The notes beneath the pieces are model-generated. The model was given only the letters and a program-made list of their open reading frames with translations, did not search any database and was not told where the DNA came from. A stretch of DNA of 64,000 nt, from positions 13,222,688 to 13,286,687 of the forward strand of contig NC_034421.1 of the NCBI RefSeq assembly GCF_002078875.1, read 5' to 3'. Positions 31,001 through 46,000 of this stretch are shown here, piece by piece. Within the stretch, counting starts at the first letter, position 1. Every line of letters starts with the position of its first letter. Source of the stretch: Numida meleagris (taxonomy: Eukaryota; Chordata; Aves; Galliformes; Numididae). Position numbers and translations under genes: made by a program.

Positions 31001-34000
31001 NNNNNNNNNNNNNNNNNNNNGAATGTAAAGTGTAATGCTATAACATGATGGAAAGCACAGCAATTATAGCAGGGTAGCAAAGTCCTAGACTGCAGCAAGT
31101 GAGGATAAGCCCAAATGCAACAGCCACAGAAACAAAGGAGAGAAGCTGCTTACCCTTGGAAGTCCTCAGGCAGGCAGGGATGCCCATTGAGACCCCCTCA
31201 CTTCCACTGCAACCCTTACATGAGGCCTGGGAAGGGCTGGATCCTGGCTGCACCCCTTCTGGTCACTCAGATACATTGCGTGCACCTGAGCTCCCCTGGG
31301 CTGGCCCTGCCTTCCCACCTGGTGCTCCATCACTGCTTCAAGCCATGGCTTAGCATTTCCACTACAGAAAGCAATGCTTTGACATATGCATTTCAGTAGG
31401 AAACATTTCTTGTCCTTAGCACAAAACATAGATCCTCTTTCTCATCTCTTTGTGAAGTCATCCTGCTGATAGCAGGTACTGGTTGAGGTCCTCCTGCCAA
31501 CTTCAGCAGTAAGCATGGGTGCTCAGACCTTAAGACATGAAAACTGAGCATAACATCCCAACAAATACCCAGCAGTGAGATGCAGAGTCAGGTCTAAGTG
31601 CCCTTTCTTACCTCTCTGTTATTTTAAAATGGCCTGTTGCTGCTGAGCCCAATCTCACATTTTAAACAGCACAGATAGCTATAGCCACTGCCAAAGAGAG
31701 CAACGGGTCTCTGACACCTATCTGTGAAATCACCGAAAACAGTTCCCATCCAACCTGGGATTTGGAGCCTTGGCATGGGAACAAGGAGCTAAGATCATTT
31801 CTGGCCAGTTTTACAGGGGTCATATTCAGTCACCATAACAGTTTCTAACAATCTCTAAGGCCAAGAACCCATCAGAATACCATTAAATTAGAACAAGAAT
31901 TTGCAATTCTTTTATGAGCAAGACAAAATGCAGTCATCCCTTAGGAGATGCACAGTTTTAGCACCCAGCAACTCAGTGCTCTGCTGCAGGGTGCATGTCT
32001 TGCAATGCTCCACGTTCAGCAGCTGCCGGATTGTAAAGCACCAGTTCTGGAGTGGAAAGGCTGCAAGAGACTCAGTGCATCACCACAGTGCTACAGTGCC
32101 ATGTGATCCATTACCCAAAGCCCAGCATCTATTTGCTCCGTTCCATTGAGCAAGACAATACGATCCAGGCACACGTTGCTTGCTTGTCAAAGCACAGAGT
32201 TTGCTTGGCAAGTAGAACTGAGCAAGGAAGCTCTGCAGGAGCTCCACGCCAGGACTGCTTCATTCTGATGCTGCTGCTGGGACGTGAGCTTTGCTGGACA
32301 GCACCGAAGCTCATTTCACAGCGTGGTGTAACGTGGATGTTTTCTCCCTCTCCTGACCACGCTTGCAGGGCTGGGCTGGCTGCAGCAGCAGCACAGTGCT
32401 TTGCACACTGAAAAATGCCATTGTACAGCATGGATTTTTGCAAACTGACAGCAAACTCCAGGCACAACTGTGGCCAAAAGAAATACAGGAAAGATTTTGA
32501 AAAAATCCCAAGGGATAATTTTTACATTCTCAAAACGAATATTTTTTTTTTATATTCTGCTTCTAAATTGGAAAAAAAGAAGGCAAGATCGTGTGCATTA
32601 AAGTGTGTAAAACAACGAGATAAAGTTGAAACAGGTTGATCAGTCCGAAAAAAAAATGTATTTCAGCCTAGAGCACTGTTCACTTGTTACTTTTTGCTCA
32701 GCAAACATGGGGATTTTTTTCAGCCTTGGGTGAACATGGAAAAAGCATCCTGCCTGTGTGCTGCAGCCAGCGACCTTCCTGCCACCTCTCCTCTCACACC
32801 ACACCATTAGCACAGCAACTCTTCACATCTCTACACCTGACAATAGCTCTGCCAACAGTTTTCACAGTGTCTCATCTACTTCCAGAGTCCCTGCCCCCCA
32901 GTGCGGTGACACCAAGCCCCAAGGCTCAGGCAGCTGGCAAAGCACATTTCTGTATGGCTGCAGCTACTTAATTGCATGGATTTCCATCAGCAAACACTGC
33001 TCAAAGCCGCATCTGTATCTGGAGTTCAACATCTTTACATAATTTAAGAAGTTTCTTTTCCATATAACTTAGTGCTTTTCTCTCTTTCTGTTTTCAGTTC
33101 AGCGGTTTTACGAAGATGCCCTGTGACAAATGAAAGACAATTTATCACGCGTGCTTAAGGAACAGAAAAAAGGAGGGGACTGTTTCTGAGTCTTACTAAA
33201 CACTGCTGCAAAACTTATGCAAGTACCCGGAGAGGTCCATTGCCTTCTCCATTTTTAACACAACTCAGCCTGCCTTGCACAGCTCTTCTTTACAAGAAAT
33301 ACCATCCAGGTTTCCCTGGTGTCAGCTGAGGCTGAATGTAAGCCCAGGGCTGCCCAGAATTCCTGCAACTTGTGCCGCAGAGAAAGGCACTGTTAATTTG
33401 CAGCCTTTCTTGCCAAATTAGCAGCAGATAAGGTCAAAGGATTCAGACAATAAAAGGACTGTATTGATTACAGAGGTATGCAAAGGTAAGGGCGCTTACA
33501 GGGGCAGAATGAATGCTGACTTTTATCAGTTAATGGTAACAAATTTATCACCCTGCTCCAGCCTATGCTGTTCGAAGGGCCTCATTAAGTGCTCTGCAGC
33601 TCTCAAGGGCAAAGTGTAATGAGATTTGGAGAACTTTCCCTTTCCCTCTGTGTAGGAGAAGAAGGCATGTGCCCGCAGAGTCTCAGCACGTAGGTGCACT
33701 AAGGTGTAAGTACTGCTGTTGTGCTTTACACCATTCCCCACACTGTGTCTGCTGCCCTCAATGCTCACTGATAAAATCACCGACTGCAAGAGGAAGGCTA
33801 CAGGGCCCTGCAGCAACTCCAGCCCCTACAGTGCTCTCTGTTTCAGGAGCAAGTGTCCCAAGCAGCCTCTGAGGCAGTTTGGGCAGGCACAGCTGCTTGG
33901 TGATGCTGAACTCATTCTGCTGCTGTTTCTGCATCTCCTCTCGTGTAAAATACATTGCTTTTCCTGTGACAAGGAGCTCAGGGTTCACATCACCATGATG

Positions 34001-37000
34001 GCACTATGCCATTTCAGGTACTTACCTTCGAATTGTTTTCTCCAAGCAAATCCAAGCAATGAGAGGAGCAGAGTGGGGTTGGCCCCCGAGGAAGGCACAA
34101 CTTGGTACCTGATCCTTTTACACTAACTAATGGCGATCTCAGCCAGTTTTACAGCATTCAATACATTAACCTTACAACACCCAGCAACAAAGCTGTGTCC
34201 CAGGCTCAGGACTGGGAAAGCAACCACATGCATGGCCCCAGTTACAGCCGTGCAGCTCCACAGGTCAAGGCAGGCTGCAGCCTGGGAAGATGACGACCTG
34301 CCAAGGAGATGGGACGACCCATAGATGAGCCCACACTGAAAACCAGGATCCTGTTGCTCCTGTCACTAGGATGAACACTGGTTTTGTCCGTTCAGTAGGT
34401 GCATGAAGATGCATTATGGCCATATCGGTTTACATCATTACAAGTTATAAGCGTGTTCTTAGGTACCAGTCAGATAACTTGCTAAAAGATAAGGTTTGTA
34501 TTGTTTCAGAGATGCAAAATGACCAACGAGTTTTCCAAGTCCACTAACAGTAAAAAAAAAAAAAAAAAAAAAAAAATCAGGAAAATTTCACGTGCACAGT
34601 GTTCACATTGCTAATTACTGACGATAAATGTTCTTCCCTCTTGAACTTGGAAACTGTCACGCAGGAGGACCTGGCTTTCTTCATTCAAGCAGATCCGTAA
34701 CACAATCCCACATTCTTGTAAATCTACATTACAAATCCTCTGTTTCAGAGGCAATTTCTCTGTTTGCTGCACTGACATAAGGAGATGAGATCAAAGATGG
34801 TCAGAGATGAACAAATTTCCTCTTTCATGAGCGTGCTCAGAAAACGTCTGCCTGCAAGCAAACTGCGAAGCGTGACCCTGATGCCCTCACCCAGCTTTAG
34901 CTCCCATGAACTCTCCCCCCCGATTCTGAGAACCAATCCTCCTCTTATTTTTTTTCCACTACAATATGAAAATGCACATGCTGCAATTTTCAATTCACAA
35001 GGGTAATTAATGGTGAAGTTCTGCTGATGCTTGACTCGAAAGAAGCAAAATCTGGTTTGTTAGCTTTCTGCACGATCTCAGGGGGTGATTATTCCCTTCT
35101 GCTCTTCAGCTAGAATTCTAATTAATTAAAAGTAAGTTTAGACAAAAAGAAAACCCTCAGATTTTAATTGCATTCACAATGTGCAGGTACACTAAAATCA
35201 AAGAAACGAGAGCAGGCAGATGTGGATCACACTTGGACGATTTGTAATAGCAAAGAGAATTTCAAGCAGTTTTTTCATCAGTGAACAGAATGTTCTGATA
35301 GACGCATCACAAAGAATTAGTCCAAACACAACCAGCTCCACATTCAAGGTGGCAGAGGATGGGACTTACGCTCCGGTTTTGCAGGGCACACCAGCACGTG
35401 TGTACCACGGGGCAGCCCCACAAAGCAGTGAGACTGCCCACCAACACGGGCATCTGGATGGGCAGAATCCTCTAACCAAGGCTGTTAGCAAACCAGCACT
35501 TCTTCGTTAGTTCTACTGTGCTGGCCTTCATCCACAGCCTGCGGGGGCTTGGAGGGCAGTAAGTGGTGAAATGGAGCCTCTGCCTGCCTGCTGCAATTGC
35601 ACAGCGTGTGTAGGGACTGCTCTCACCTCCCAGCACCACAGGTAGCATTTACAAAGTGTAGCATTTACAGCACTGCACAGAGGTCAGGTTCCCTATTTCG
35701 CAGCTGTCCTTTTATAGTTACTACGCTCCACTTTTTCTTTAATACATCTGTCAACTCCATCACCTATCCCATGTCCCCGTGCTTCAGGCTCGTAAGTGCA
35801 TATTTATACATCAAGTACTCAGCACGTAATTTTTCAGCCAATAAACCTAGGGAAGAAATCCCACTTACTTCCACTCTTCAGCAGGCGTTGCTCCTCCTCC
35901 TTCAGCCTGTTCTGCATCAGACGCAGCATGTTTGCTGCTTCCTGTAACAGGTGAGAACAACTGAATTAGAAAAGCTGCCCCGTCGCCCAGTCAAGTAGCT
36001 AATTGGATGGCTCTACAGCAGCACTTAAGGGCTCTCATGGGCAGAATGAAACAACAAAATTGCAGCACTGAAAGTATTTTATGAAAAAAAAAAAAAAAAA
36101 AGATCTTACGTGAAGTTTGGGAACTCCTACTTACTTTGCCCATGAGGTCAGGGTATAAAGCACATACTCATGTAAACAGTGCACTGAAAATCAACCGTGC
36201 ATTCCAACCAGGTGAAACTTCACTGAAAATGAGTTCACTCATCTTCCTCTCACAGACCACGGCCATTACAGAACGAAGGGGATTCTCTTTGCAAAGCGGC
36301 CTTTGGTAAGTTTTTTCAGCCAATGCACCATTAAACACCAGAAGTGGTTTGTGAAATGACTGCAGCTTCCTCATGCATAAACCAAAATGGAATCAATTCA
36401 CCCCACACGGGAAGCAGCAGCCCCATCAATGAGCTGAAGAAGCACAGCCCGACGCTATCTTCCACTCGCAGGGGTGCTGTGCTATTGCACAGAGTTTGGG
36501 AGCACAGGAGAGCCACGGCAGGAAGACTGCACAAGGCGGCTTGCTGATTTTTAAATGCAGCAGGTTGTTAGGTAAAAATATGCTGAGAAACACTATTGTA
36601 ACGACAGCATGCTAAAGCTGTGACATAAAGGCTGATAAGAGCAAATGGAAAAAGGTAAACGGAACAGGGGTTGCCGTGCTGAGGAGAAGCAAATCACCAT
36701 TTGCAACCTTTCAAATGAAGGCCAGTGGTAAAAGGAAGTGTTAAAAAAAAAGGCTTCCAAGGACTTAAAAATCCCCCGTCCTGCAACTGAGTAAGAACTG
36801 TGACAGCTCAGAAGGGCAGGAGTAGGCTGATGGGAGCAGGGCAGCAATGGGTAAACCAGACACTTTCATTCTAGCATCACAGATTGGTAAGGAAGCATGC
36901 CTGCCTCTGCAGGCAGTAACAGATGGCAGCGATTTTCACCTTCTGGGATGAGCATCAAAGTGGACTAAGGGTGAGAACGAGATGTGGGCAACCAGGATTC

Positions 37001-40000
37001 GCAACATGGGCTCTTCCCAAGAGCTCCCTCTGCAACAGCGTGCCCAAAGTTTTCTGACTGAGCCCTCAGCTGCTGTTTTCTTCCCCCACCTTTTCTTCCC
37101 TATCTGTTTTCTCCCAGTCAGCCGTAAGATTTAAAGATGCTCAACGAAAGCACAGAAATGGATTAAACAAGGCTTGCTCCCTGCCCCAGCAAACATTTCC
37201 AGCACAGCCCCCATGGTGCTGCACCCTGGGGACAAAGGATGCAGGTGAAGGAGCAGCCGAGCAGCCTCAGTGTGACTCTCCGTCTGCTGCAGCCTACACA
37301 GCACACATGGCAAAGAAAACCAGAGGGAGGTAACAAAAGTCAGGGCACATCCCAGATGCCACGGGGACAAATGTGTAAACTTAGAAACCATCTTTAAAAC
37401 ACATCTGTTCACGGACCAGCGAAATAACAAGAGCATATGCAATCACTGCCTAATCCTGTGATTCCATGCAAACATTAAGCCAACTGCTCCTTTGCTCCTG
37501 CTCCGCTGCAAGTATTTGTGCAGCTACACATGAGAAATCCAGGTGAAAACGAATCCACCCAACCGGAATTACACCAGGACAACTCCCCAGAGCAGCTGGG
37601 TGTGCTGCTGCACAAAGCCCCGACTCGCACAGCGCAGGCAGCGTGCTGCTGTTGTGGGCAGGGAGCAGGGCAGTGCTTCTTTCAGCTCCTGAGCTGTGTG
37701 CTTAAAATGCAAGAGAAGTGGAGTCTCAGGATGTCTTTTAGCATGCAGCTGAGGCCTCTCCCCCTCTCCTGCAGGTACCAGTAACACAGCTGACCTCACA
37801 GCGAGCAGCTCAGGGCTCACTGCCAGAAAACATGTTGATTTTCTTCTGGCTTAGATCCCCGCATAGCTTGATGCACGGTCAGATAAACACCACAGGGAGC
37901 TGCTGAGCCACCACCATCCTTTCCGGCAACACCATGCCTCCAAAAAGCTCACCAAAACCTGCAGCAAAAAGTGCAGTTCCACAAGGGCAGGCTCAGAGCA
38001 CCTGCGACCAGGACAGCACCAGCTGAGTGCTGGTTGCAGCCCTCTGCAAGTGAGATCTTCAAAGCAGGAGGCAGAAGCTGGCACACTGTGTATTTAGAAA
38101 GTGAACCAAGTTTACAAGGTAAGCAACATCACACAAGGGATCCCAGCAAGCAGCACCCTGCCCACCCAGCAGCACAGCACGGGGTGGCACGGTGACAGGG
38201 GGAGCCTTGGGGGCACCCTGGCAGCAGCTGGGTGTGCGGGAAGCAGGCGAGCAGCAGCCAGCACTGAAGCTCTGCTCAGTCTCTCCAGTAAACAAATGCG
38301 GCTGAAATGCTGCAGGGAAGCGCTGCACACCTCCTACCCCACAAGCTGACTGTGCCCAAATTTAGAGGCAGCATATGCTACAGAATCACGGTGTCAAATA
38401 AACATAATTAGCGTGGTGCCAACGAATGCAGAATCGGAGCCAGCCTGCGCCATCAGAACATGGCCCCGGGCCTTGCAGGACACCTGGGATTCCTGGGGCT
38501 GGAAGCCCTGTCCTAAAGGCAGCCGGCTCTCTGCTGAGACGCAGCTCTTCTCTTCAGTACGCAGCCCTTTCCAGGTGTAGATCTGCCTTTTGCAGAGCAA
38601 TCCCATCAGTCACCTTGCAGGCTTGGAGCAGGCAGCCCAGCACAACGCGTGGCCGTGCAGGACCCTGCCCCAACAACCCAGGCTCCAGGGGATGCGAGGA
38701 AGCGCCCGCTCCAACCCCTGCTCCCAGCAGGAGCAGCAATGGGATCACAGCACCGTGTGTGCCCCAGCTCCTTGGGTGCTAACAGCCCCCCAGGACAGGG
38801 CCTGCTCAGCCTCCTGGGCATTCTGCTCCGTGCCACCTGGCCAAAGGGAGAAGTAACGACCTCTAGATCGTGTCAGAACCATTTTGCACTGCTAGTGACC
38901 TGTCCATGCCTTCAGCGTGGAAGGGTTCTGCTCACCTCCACCAGCATTACACCACCAGCTCTCCATAGCAGCCCCGTGGGACAGACAGACACAGTCAACA
39001 GCAACAGGGAATCCTTCAGTTGGCACAGGAGGCTTTCTGAGCAAACCACCTGCATTGACAACAATCTGTGCTTTTTCCACGCTCCTGTCAATACTGTCCA
39101 ATCCAGCAAGAACGTTACTCCTCTTCTCCAGCATGATGGATGTGCTACTCCAAGGCAGATGTGTGTTCTTCATAGAATGGGGCGTGAATGAGCACAACGC
39201 AGGTACTCCCTATCCTAACGTACCTAACTAGCAAAGCAGATGGCTTTTCCTCTCACATCTGGCAAGGAAATTCTTTGGAAAACGGCAGTGAGACACAACG
39301 TGTCTGTTTGGCAGTGCCAATAATCTAATCCACTGCTCTACAGACAAGCGAAGCTTCACCTGCAAATTCCTGCAGCAGAGCGAACAGGAGTCGGCTTTGG
39401 GGCTCCTTTTACAGAAATCTGCACAAAGCAGAGCCTGAGAAATAATTTCCCTTTTACTGGCTTCTTATTTAATACAAATTTCAATTTCTTGAGGAGAGGG
39501 ACTGTTAAAACACCACGCAGTGACAACCACTGGCAAAGCCCACACAGCTCCGCGCTGGGTCTGGGTGCGGGGAGGAGTGGCTTTGCTTTTGTTTTGCTCT
39601 TGTTTGTTTTTAAACATCCAGACCCAGATGGCACCACATTAGAGAACGCCCTCCAGGCGCTGACCCACACATCACAGCAGCTCTGCCACCCACTCACTGC
39701 CTGACTTAGGGAAGTGACCCACGACTTGAATAAGGCACGGCTTCCTGACAGGCAGTCCTTCCTGACAGAGCTAATGCTGCCGAGCACCGTTTTAAACAAC
39801 AAAATCAAGTGGCTGAAGTCATTCATTGGAAGCCAATTCTTACCCCTTCAGACTGAAGCAGCAGCAAATCTAACCAGGCCGGGGAGAAGAAAACCATAAA
39901 TGATGCACTATTTGAGCACTGAGGGCATCTCAGTATTTTCTTCTTAAGTTAACATCAAAATTGCATTGGGGAAGTCGTGGAGAAAATGCCAGCGGGATTC

Positions 40001-43000
40001 TGAATACAAAGGAGACATTTCATGGAGCCAGCTGAGAGACAGCGTGGTTACCAATAAACGAAGGACAAAGAAAAGAAATGAAGAAAACACGGCAGGGCTG
40101 AGTGTGAAGGAATGCCAGGACAACAACTGGCGATGGCTGACTCGCTTTTTGCTCAGATGCTAACATCTCAATTTTTGCCTGGGTTATTTCTTCTGTTCTC
40201 AGCCATCCTCCAAACCCCAGCAATCTCTCTCAGCATCTTAGTAAGGAAAAGTAATGTTTCCTTCTGGTTTTCTTTCCCCCTCCCCCCCCCGCCATGATTT
40301 GCTAGAGCACATTGGTAATCCTCCTGCTCTGTAGTACACTTGAAGAGAACCAATTTGAGGATGGATTGAACGCCTCATCTTCACCTTGCCTATTAATCTC
40401 AGCAGCCATTTCTTGCTTTGTTATAGAACAAAGCAGCTGAGATTAGCTCTTGCTGCACGCATACAATGGGATTTGTTTTTCATAATAGAGTGTTGCCACT
40501 CATTCAGCAGGGGTGAGATACAAGGACTAGGAAAAATCGCACGCTGCCTGAAGAGAGAATGTGACAGCACTCCTAACAAGAGGAAGGCAGCCAGGTACAA
40601 CGGTGAGCAGGGCACCACGGCGGCACAGCCAAGGCTCCAACCACACAAGGTGCAGCGACCTGAGCCTCCTGGAGACGTGCAGACAGTGCTTCCTATCCTA
40701 CTTTGGATCATCTCACCCCAAATTAACATCTGGCTTTGTGATTCCATTTGACCGCAATGCTTCGAAGTTTTTCCCCCTTCTTTGGAACAGGCTGCCCAGA
40801 GCTGTCGGAGCCCTATCCCTGGAGATGCCCCATGGATGGGCCTTGGGCAGCCTGAGCTGGTGGGGGGCAGCCAGGCCACGGCAGGGGTTGGAACTCCATG
40901 ATCTTTAAGATCCCTTCAACCCAACCATTCTGGGATTCTGTAATTTCTGTTTTGCTGAGGAATGAAGACCCTGGGGGAGAGAAAAAATATCCACCTGAAA
41001 AAGTGAGGCTGCAAAATGCTTGCCTAGAGGCTGGCTGACCGACCAGGACGTGCAAAGGAGGATTGCCAGGAATGATGCTGACAGCCTTAAGATGTGGAGG
41101 CACTGGGAAGAGTGGGAGGAGGCTCTGCTGTGATCCTGGCAAAGGCAGCGCACACAGGAGCCCAGCTCTGGTCCTGTACAATTACACACATCAGAGGGAA
41201 TGGAACAGGAGGAATTAGGTGGTGCACAGCTTTGAACCCAACGGGATTACAGACCTATGCTGAGAAAGCCTGCAGGCTGGGAGCGCTGCCGCAGATGGAA
41301 ACAGGCACTCCAGGAAGCCAGGCAGGGAGGTGGGGAGCAGCAGCTGCTCTCTCTGCAAAGGAGCAGCTTTTGGATGCACCGAGCTGCCCTGCAGTAAGTG
41401 CAATAAGAGTCCAGCTAAGGGCCAGAGGACAAACCACCGGCCTACAAACCACCACCAATCACACTGCATAAAGCAGCGTTCATGTTAACCTTGAGCTGTG
41501 AGACGCATCAGTGATTGTGTCACTTCAGTCAAACTAACTAACTAAAAACCGTAACAGCAAAGAAACAAAACCAAAACGTGCAGATGGGGTCCAACGGCTT
41601 CCATCTCTTGTCTGCAGTTACTGGATGAAGCTGGGCACTTTCCTACAGCAGGGACCACCACTGAGAAGTGCAGCACCCTGCTCTGCACCGTACCACGCTG
41701 CAGGGCCCAGGGAAGGCTCCAGCAAGGCAGGTCTCTGCTGTTCTGCATCTCGAGGTTATCCTGCTCTGACCGATGATGCCACCCTGGTAATTAGCAACTG
41801 CCATCACTGTCACACAGCTTTCTGATGGATAGAAAAGCCACAACCTTCCTCCGCCCTGGTATTGAATCAAGGACAGCGCTTTGGAGAATGTGGGCTCAAA
41901 GAAGTGAGCCCCTGCCCTATTAGAAAAGAAAAACTTATTGTAGTAGAGTCTCTGGAATCTCTCATCAAGGTTCACACTAAGAAATACTTAACATTTATTC
42001 AGCCTTACCATTTTGGCCTGAGGTGAATGTGCAAATCACCACCACTGGCCACTTTTTTTTTTTTTTCAAATCATCCTTCCAGAGGATGGACACACGCTGA
42101 ATCAACTGGAAGCCAGCAGCCTCCATTACAGGACCACCTGTCTCCTCCCTGCTCTCATTATTGCCATCGCCCTCACTCTGATGTTCTGAAGCAACCATTG
42201 CCTCCCACTATTACAAGCCATTTTACAGCAATCATTCCTATTGAAGCACGTAGAAAGCATACTTGAGAGTATTTAATACACTGAACTGACACTCACCAGA
42301 AATTCACCAACTGTTAACATAGCACTGTCCCCAGCAGCGATGGTGGGAAGGAGGGAAAAGGGATTCATTCTGCTGTGGTGTCATTATTTTACACAATGAA
42401 TCCAATTGTCCTTCTTCAGAGGAAGTTCTTACCTTGAAACTCTTCTTCGGTCGCATCTAGCCCTTGCAAGCACTGCTCATGATGCATCTACCCAGAATTG
42501 AATTTTCTCAAAAAACAGCAAATCTTACGCTATTTTACAACACGGTTTGGTCTTTTGTTGTTCGTTTCCTGCCTCCGATCCTGTTAGCTGCTGTCTGTGG
42601 TACAAGTGTTCACTGGGAGCACTGTAATAGACACCACAGAAGTACTTCAATAAGCGTGGAAGAAGAGCACTCGTCACTCAAGCTGACAGAACAGTGCTTT
42701 GCCAAGGGAAGCACCAACAACGCAGTGCTGAGAGGGGCTCGGCACAATGACAAAGCCCAACCAGCAGCTGCGGTCATCCCCTCCCAGCGCATGGAGAACT
42801 CTGTGTTCTCTGCAAGAAATTTGGACACAAGCATCGTATTTATCACAATGAACAACTAAATCTGACAGGACACTACCGAAGTGCATTTGCGTCAAGGATA
42901 GGCACAAAAAACCACTGAAGTTTTCTCAGCAGGCTTATCTTTAGATGGAAATACATGAAGATTAACTCAACTTTGTTTGTGCTATCATAAAAGCAAGGGA

Positions 43001-46000
43001 AAAAGGCTAAAATACTTTCTAATGTAATGACATTTATTATAAGGCAATATGCTTCTTCCTAAAGCTCCCATAACTGCTCAGCAGCTCTGACTTCACTACA
43101 TCCAACTCCTCAGCACCACGACCACCCCTTCTCACAGAGCAGATAAATTGGAACTGGAATGGCACAGCACGCTTCATCACGGGGAGCAGCGAGGCAGCGC
43201 CCGGAGACTTGCAGCAGATCAGCTGCCAGCTCTCTGAATAAGGAGACTGCGTGTGAGGGTCTCACCTAGATATTGATGCTTTCCCCTCGGGAAATCAGAA
43301 GGACAGGACCGAACACGAAGAGCAAATCAGCTCAGGGAGGCGAATTCCAGCTCGGTAAATGCGCACTCTTGCACTATTGGTTGAGTTTCATGACTCGCCC
43401 TATAGACTGGAATGCCCTATTTCTGCTTCATATGAACCCTCCTTGTTACTTCCCAGAGCTCCTCTCTCTTATCCTAATAGAGCAAAATGGTAATTCTCCC
43501 AGGGCCACATTTCTTGGTGCAATATAAAAGCTTTCTGCACACGTTTCTGCACCCTCTCCAAAATCTACACGTTACGTTTTTCACTCAAATGTTCACAGAG
43601 CAGCTCGCCCCGAGAGGCCGTGTGGTCCCTGTGCTTGATCAGATCCAGTCTTGTGCAACGTGCTCCAATGCCACAGAGGACCTTGGACTGGAGACCTCAT
43701 AAGGTTTCCTCCAACTAGAATTAATCTGTGACTCAGTGATCGAGAAAGTGGGCTTAAAAGTTATGTACCTCTTCTGACTGCTTTTCTACTAAAAAAACCA
43801 TTTCTGTCTCAAATAGTCTTCCCCGATGCTGTACTGAGCCTGTTTTGGGCTATGCATTCTGATGGATGGCAATTCAAACAGTTTGACACAAGCTACGTGA
43901 AGGCTCCTGAGGAGGACGGCAGCTCAGCCCCCCGCAACCTTACTCCTTCATTACAGCCCTGCCAGTTCTGAAGTCAGTGCTGTCTCTGATGAACCTGATG
44001 TTTCAAACCCTCCTTTCTTCCCTCACCTTCCTACCCCTCTCTTCCTGAAGCTCCAACAATTAGGATCCCTTCCTGCAAGCACGCACGCACCTCATTTCAT
44101 TACTGCTTGAGCCAGCCACTTTTCCCCCACACCCACATGTGCATCTTAGACAGCATGGGTCATTTCTGTTCAGACTGGTGTAACTATTCTCTTACCTACT
44201 TCTATTTGGTTAACAATAAAGGGATAGTAGCATCATAAGCGTGGAGAATCCTTCATAAAAACACAGATGACATTTACACCAAACGTTCCCCCTGAACTGG
44301 TTTTCCAACACTGCTCCCCAAGCATGCTTTGCTGTGCCACCAGCCAGAGACATCTCACTGCTCACATAAATTGGGCCACTTAGAAGTGAGGAACGTTGCA
44401 ATGTCAAGGATTTGCCAGAATAAGTACAAGCATAAATGCCTTTTTAGGTTGGTTAAAGCAGCATAAGTGCGCTGCCTATGGCTACCTTTATGTTAGGTTT
44501 AGCTTCTCCTTTCACATTAAGATCCAAATTCAACAAGGCTGACTGAAGGCCTGAAATTAAATGCCCCAAGAGAACATAAGAAATCCTCCTGAACCATCCA
44601 GGAACCACTGATCAGAGTTGAGGGAGCAGAACATTATAGGCAACACAGCACTGAGCACACTGCTGAGGATTTCCATGACCACCCATGACACGGCATAGCT
44701 CACCAGGATCGTGAGCAGACAAGGGCTGGAAGGGAACCAGCGAGAATGCAACACAAAGCTAGGTGAGATCACAGGCCTCTACATCATCCCCCAGCGCTGA
44801 GCAATAGGAGCAAGCAGAACTGAGAAAGAAATTAAAAAGAAAAGGACCCAGCCTAGCATTTTCCGCCCAGAATTTTCCAGCTGAAGTGCTTTCAGACAAG
44901 CTTCACAAGTCAGCACTAACACTCAGGAATTCATTACTGTCTGAAATTGTGTCACAGAGGACGGACTTTATCCTCAGATTCAAATGCAGTCATCATTAGC
45001 TATAACACAAGCTTACTATTATGGCAGTTCCTCTCCATTGTTCCAATTCGCTTTCGTGGAAGATGTGAATTACAATGACTCCAGAGCAGCTCATTGAGCA
45101 TTCCCTCCAGGTATTATGTTTTATTGTGCTAACTCACCAGCGATACTGGTTGGACGTGCGATTTATTTGAATTAATGTACAATTCTGCAGTGTAAACCTG
45201 AGGGCAGTTTGCACCGTGTGAAGAAATTAAGATCCCAATTGGTACTGATTGGAAGTTAGTAGTCACTGCTGTGTCTTGTTCACCACCACAAAGCAGGCAC
45301 CGACTGCCAGAATCTAATGTCAGGATTACCTGCTCCGTGCTATGGGGAGCACAAACCCCTCTGTGGTCCAAGGGCTACCACAATTATTCGCTCTTTTCAA
45401 GGATAGAATTTATTTCATTAAAGAGTAGCTGCTCTCAGTGAACTTCATGGTTCCAGGAATTGATCATGGAATTTGCAGCCTTTCATCTTGAGATCAGTTA
45501 GTTCCGATACAATCTATGTTTCTTATAGCAAGTAATCTCTTCTTAAGTGGCTGACACGGTTTATTTCTGATTTCCCACCCAGCGAGCCCCAAATTAAGAG
45601 GGAGAGCCAGCAAGCCTCTGTCTTAGCACTGCTGTTGTTAGAGCCCCAGCACAAGAACTAGAGACACGGGCTTTACAATTTCTCCAGCCTGACAACACAG
45701 GAGGTCCCAGTTCCTGCTCACCAGGACAAGGCTCTAGCTACCACACCAGAAGACAGGGACAGAGCTTCTTTAAAATGTCTCTTTGTGATGGCTTAGAAGA
45801 ATAAAGTAGACAACGCTACTGATGCAAACAGAGCTCCCTTGAAAGGGATGGCATAGTTCCCAGGCAGAAAGATGCGGTCGGCCCAGGATTTCTTACCTGT
45901 CCTTAATGCTGATGCTTGATCCTTTTGCAATGCTTCTGCAGTGGCACGGCTCACAATTTAGCCCACTGGCATCTATCTCAGGGTCAGAATCAACTCCGGT

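Larger units (their letters stand above)
26877..35868 (-). other. CLUAP1 intron (9.0 kb) with assembly gap
   Basis: The intron carries a CR1 reverse-transcriptase fragment (about 30083-30725), an unresolved gap (30822-31020) with duplicated edges, and a 25-base poly-A tract at 34552-34576. No coding exon of another gene is recognised. Confidence 0.7.

Noticed and set aside
30629..31098. Open frames reading through the N-run on the minus strand
   Set aside because: They exist only because N's carry no stop codons.
34552..34576. Possible processed-retrocopy tail
   Set aside because: No intronless gene body or target-site duplication was recognised next to the poly-A tract.
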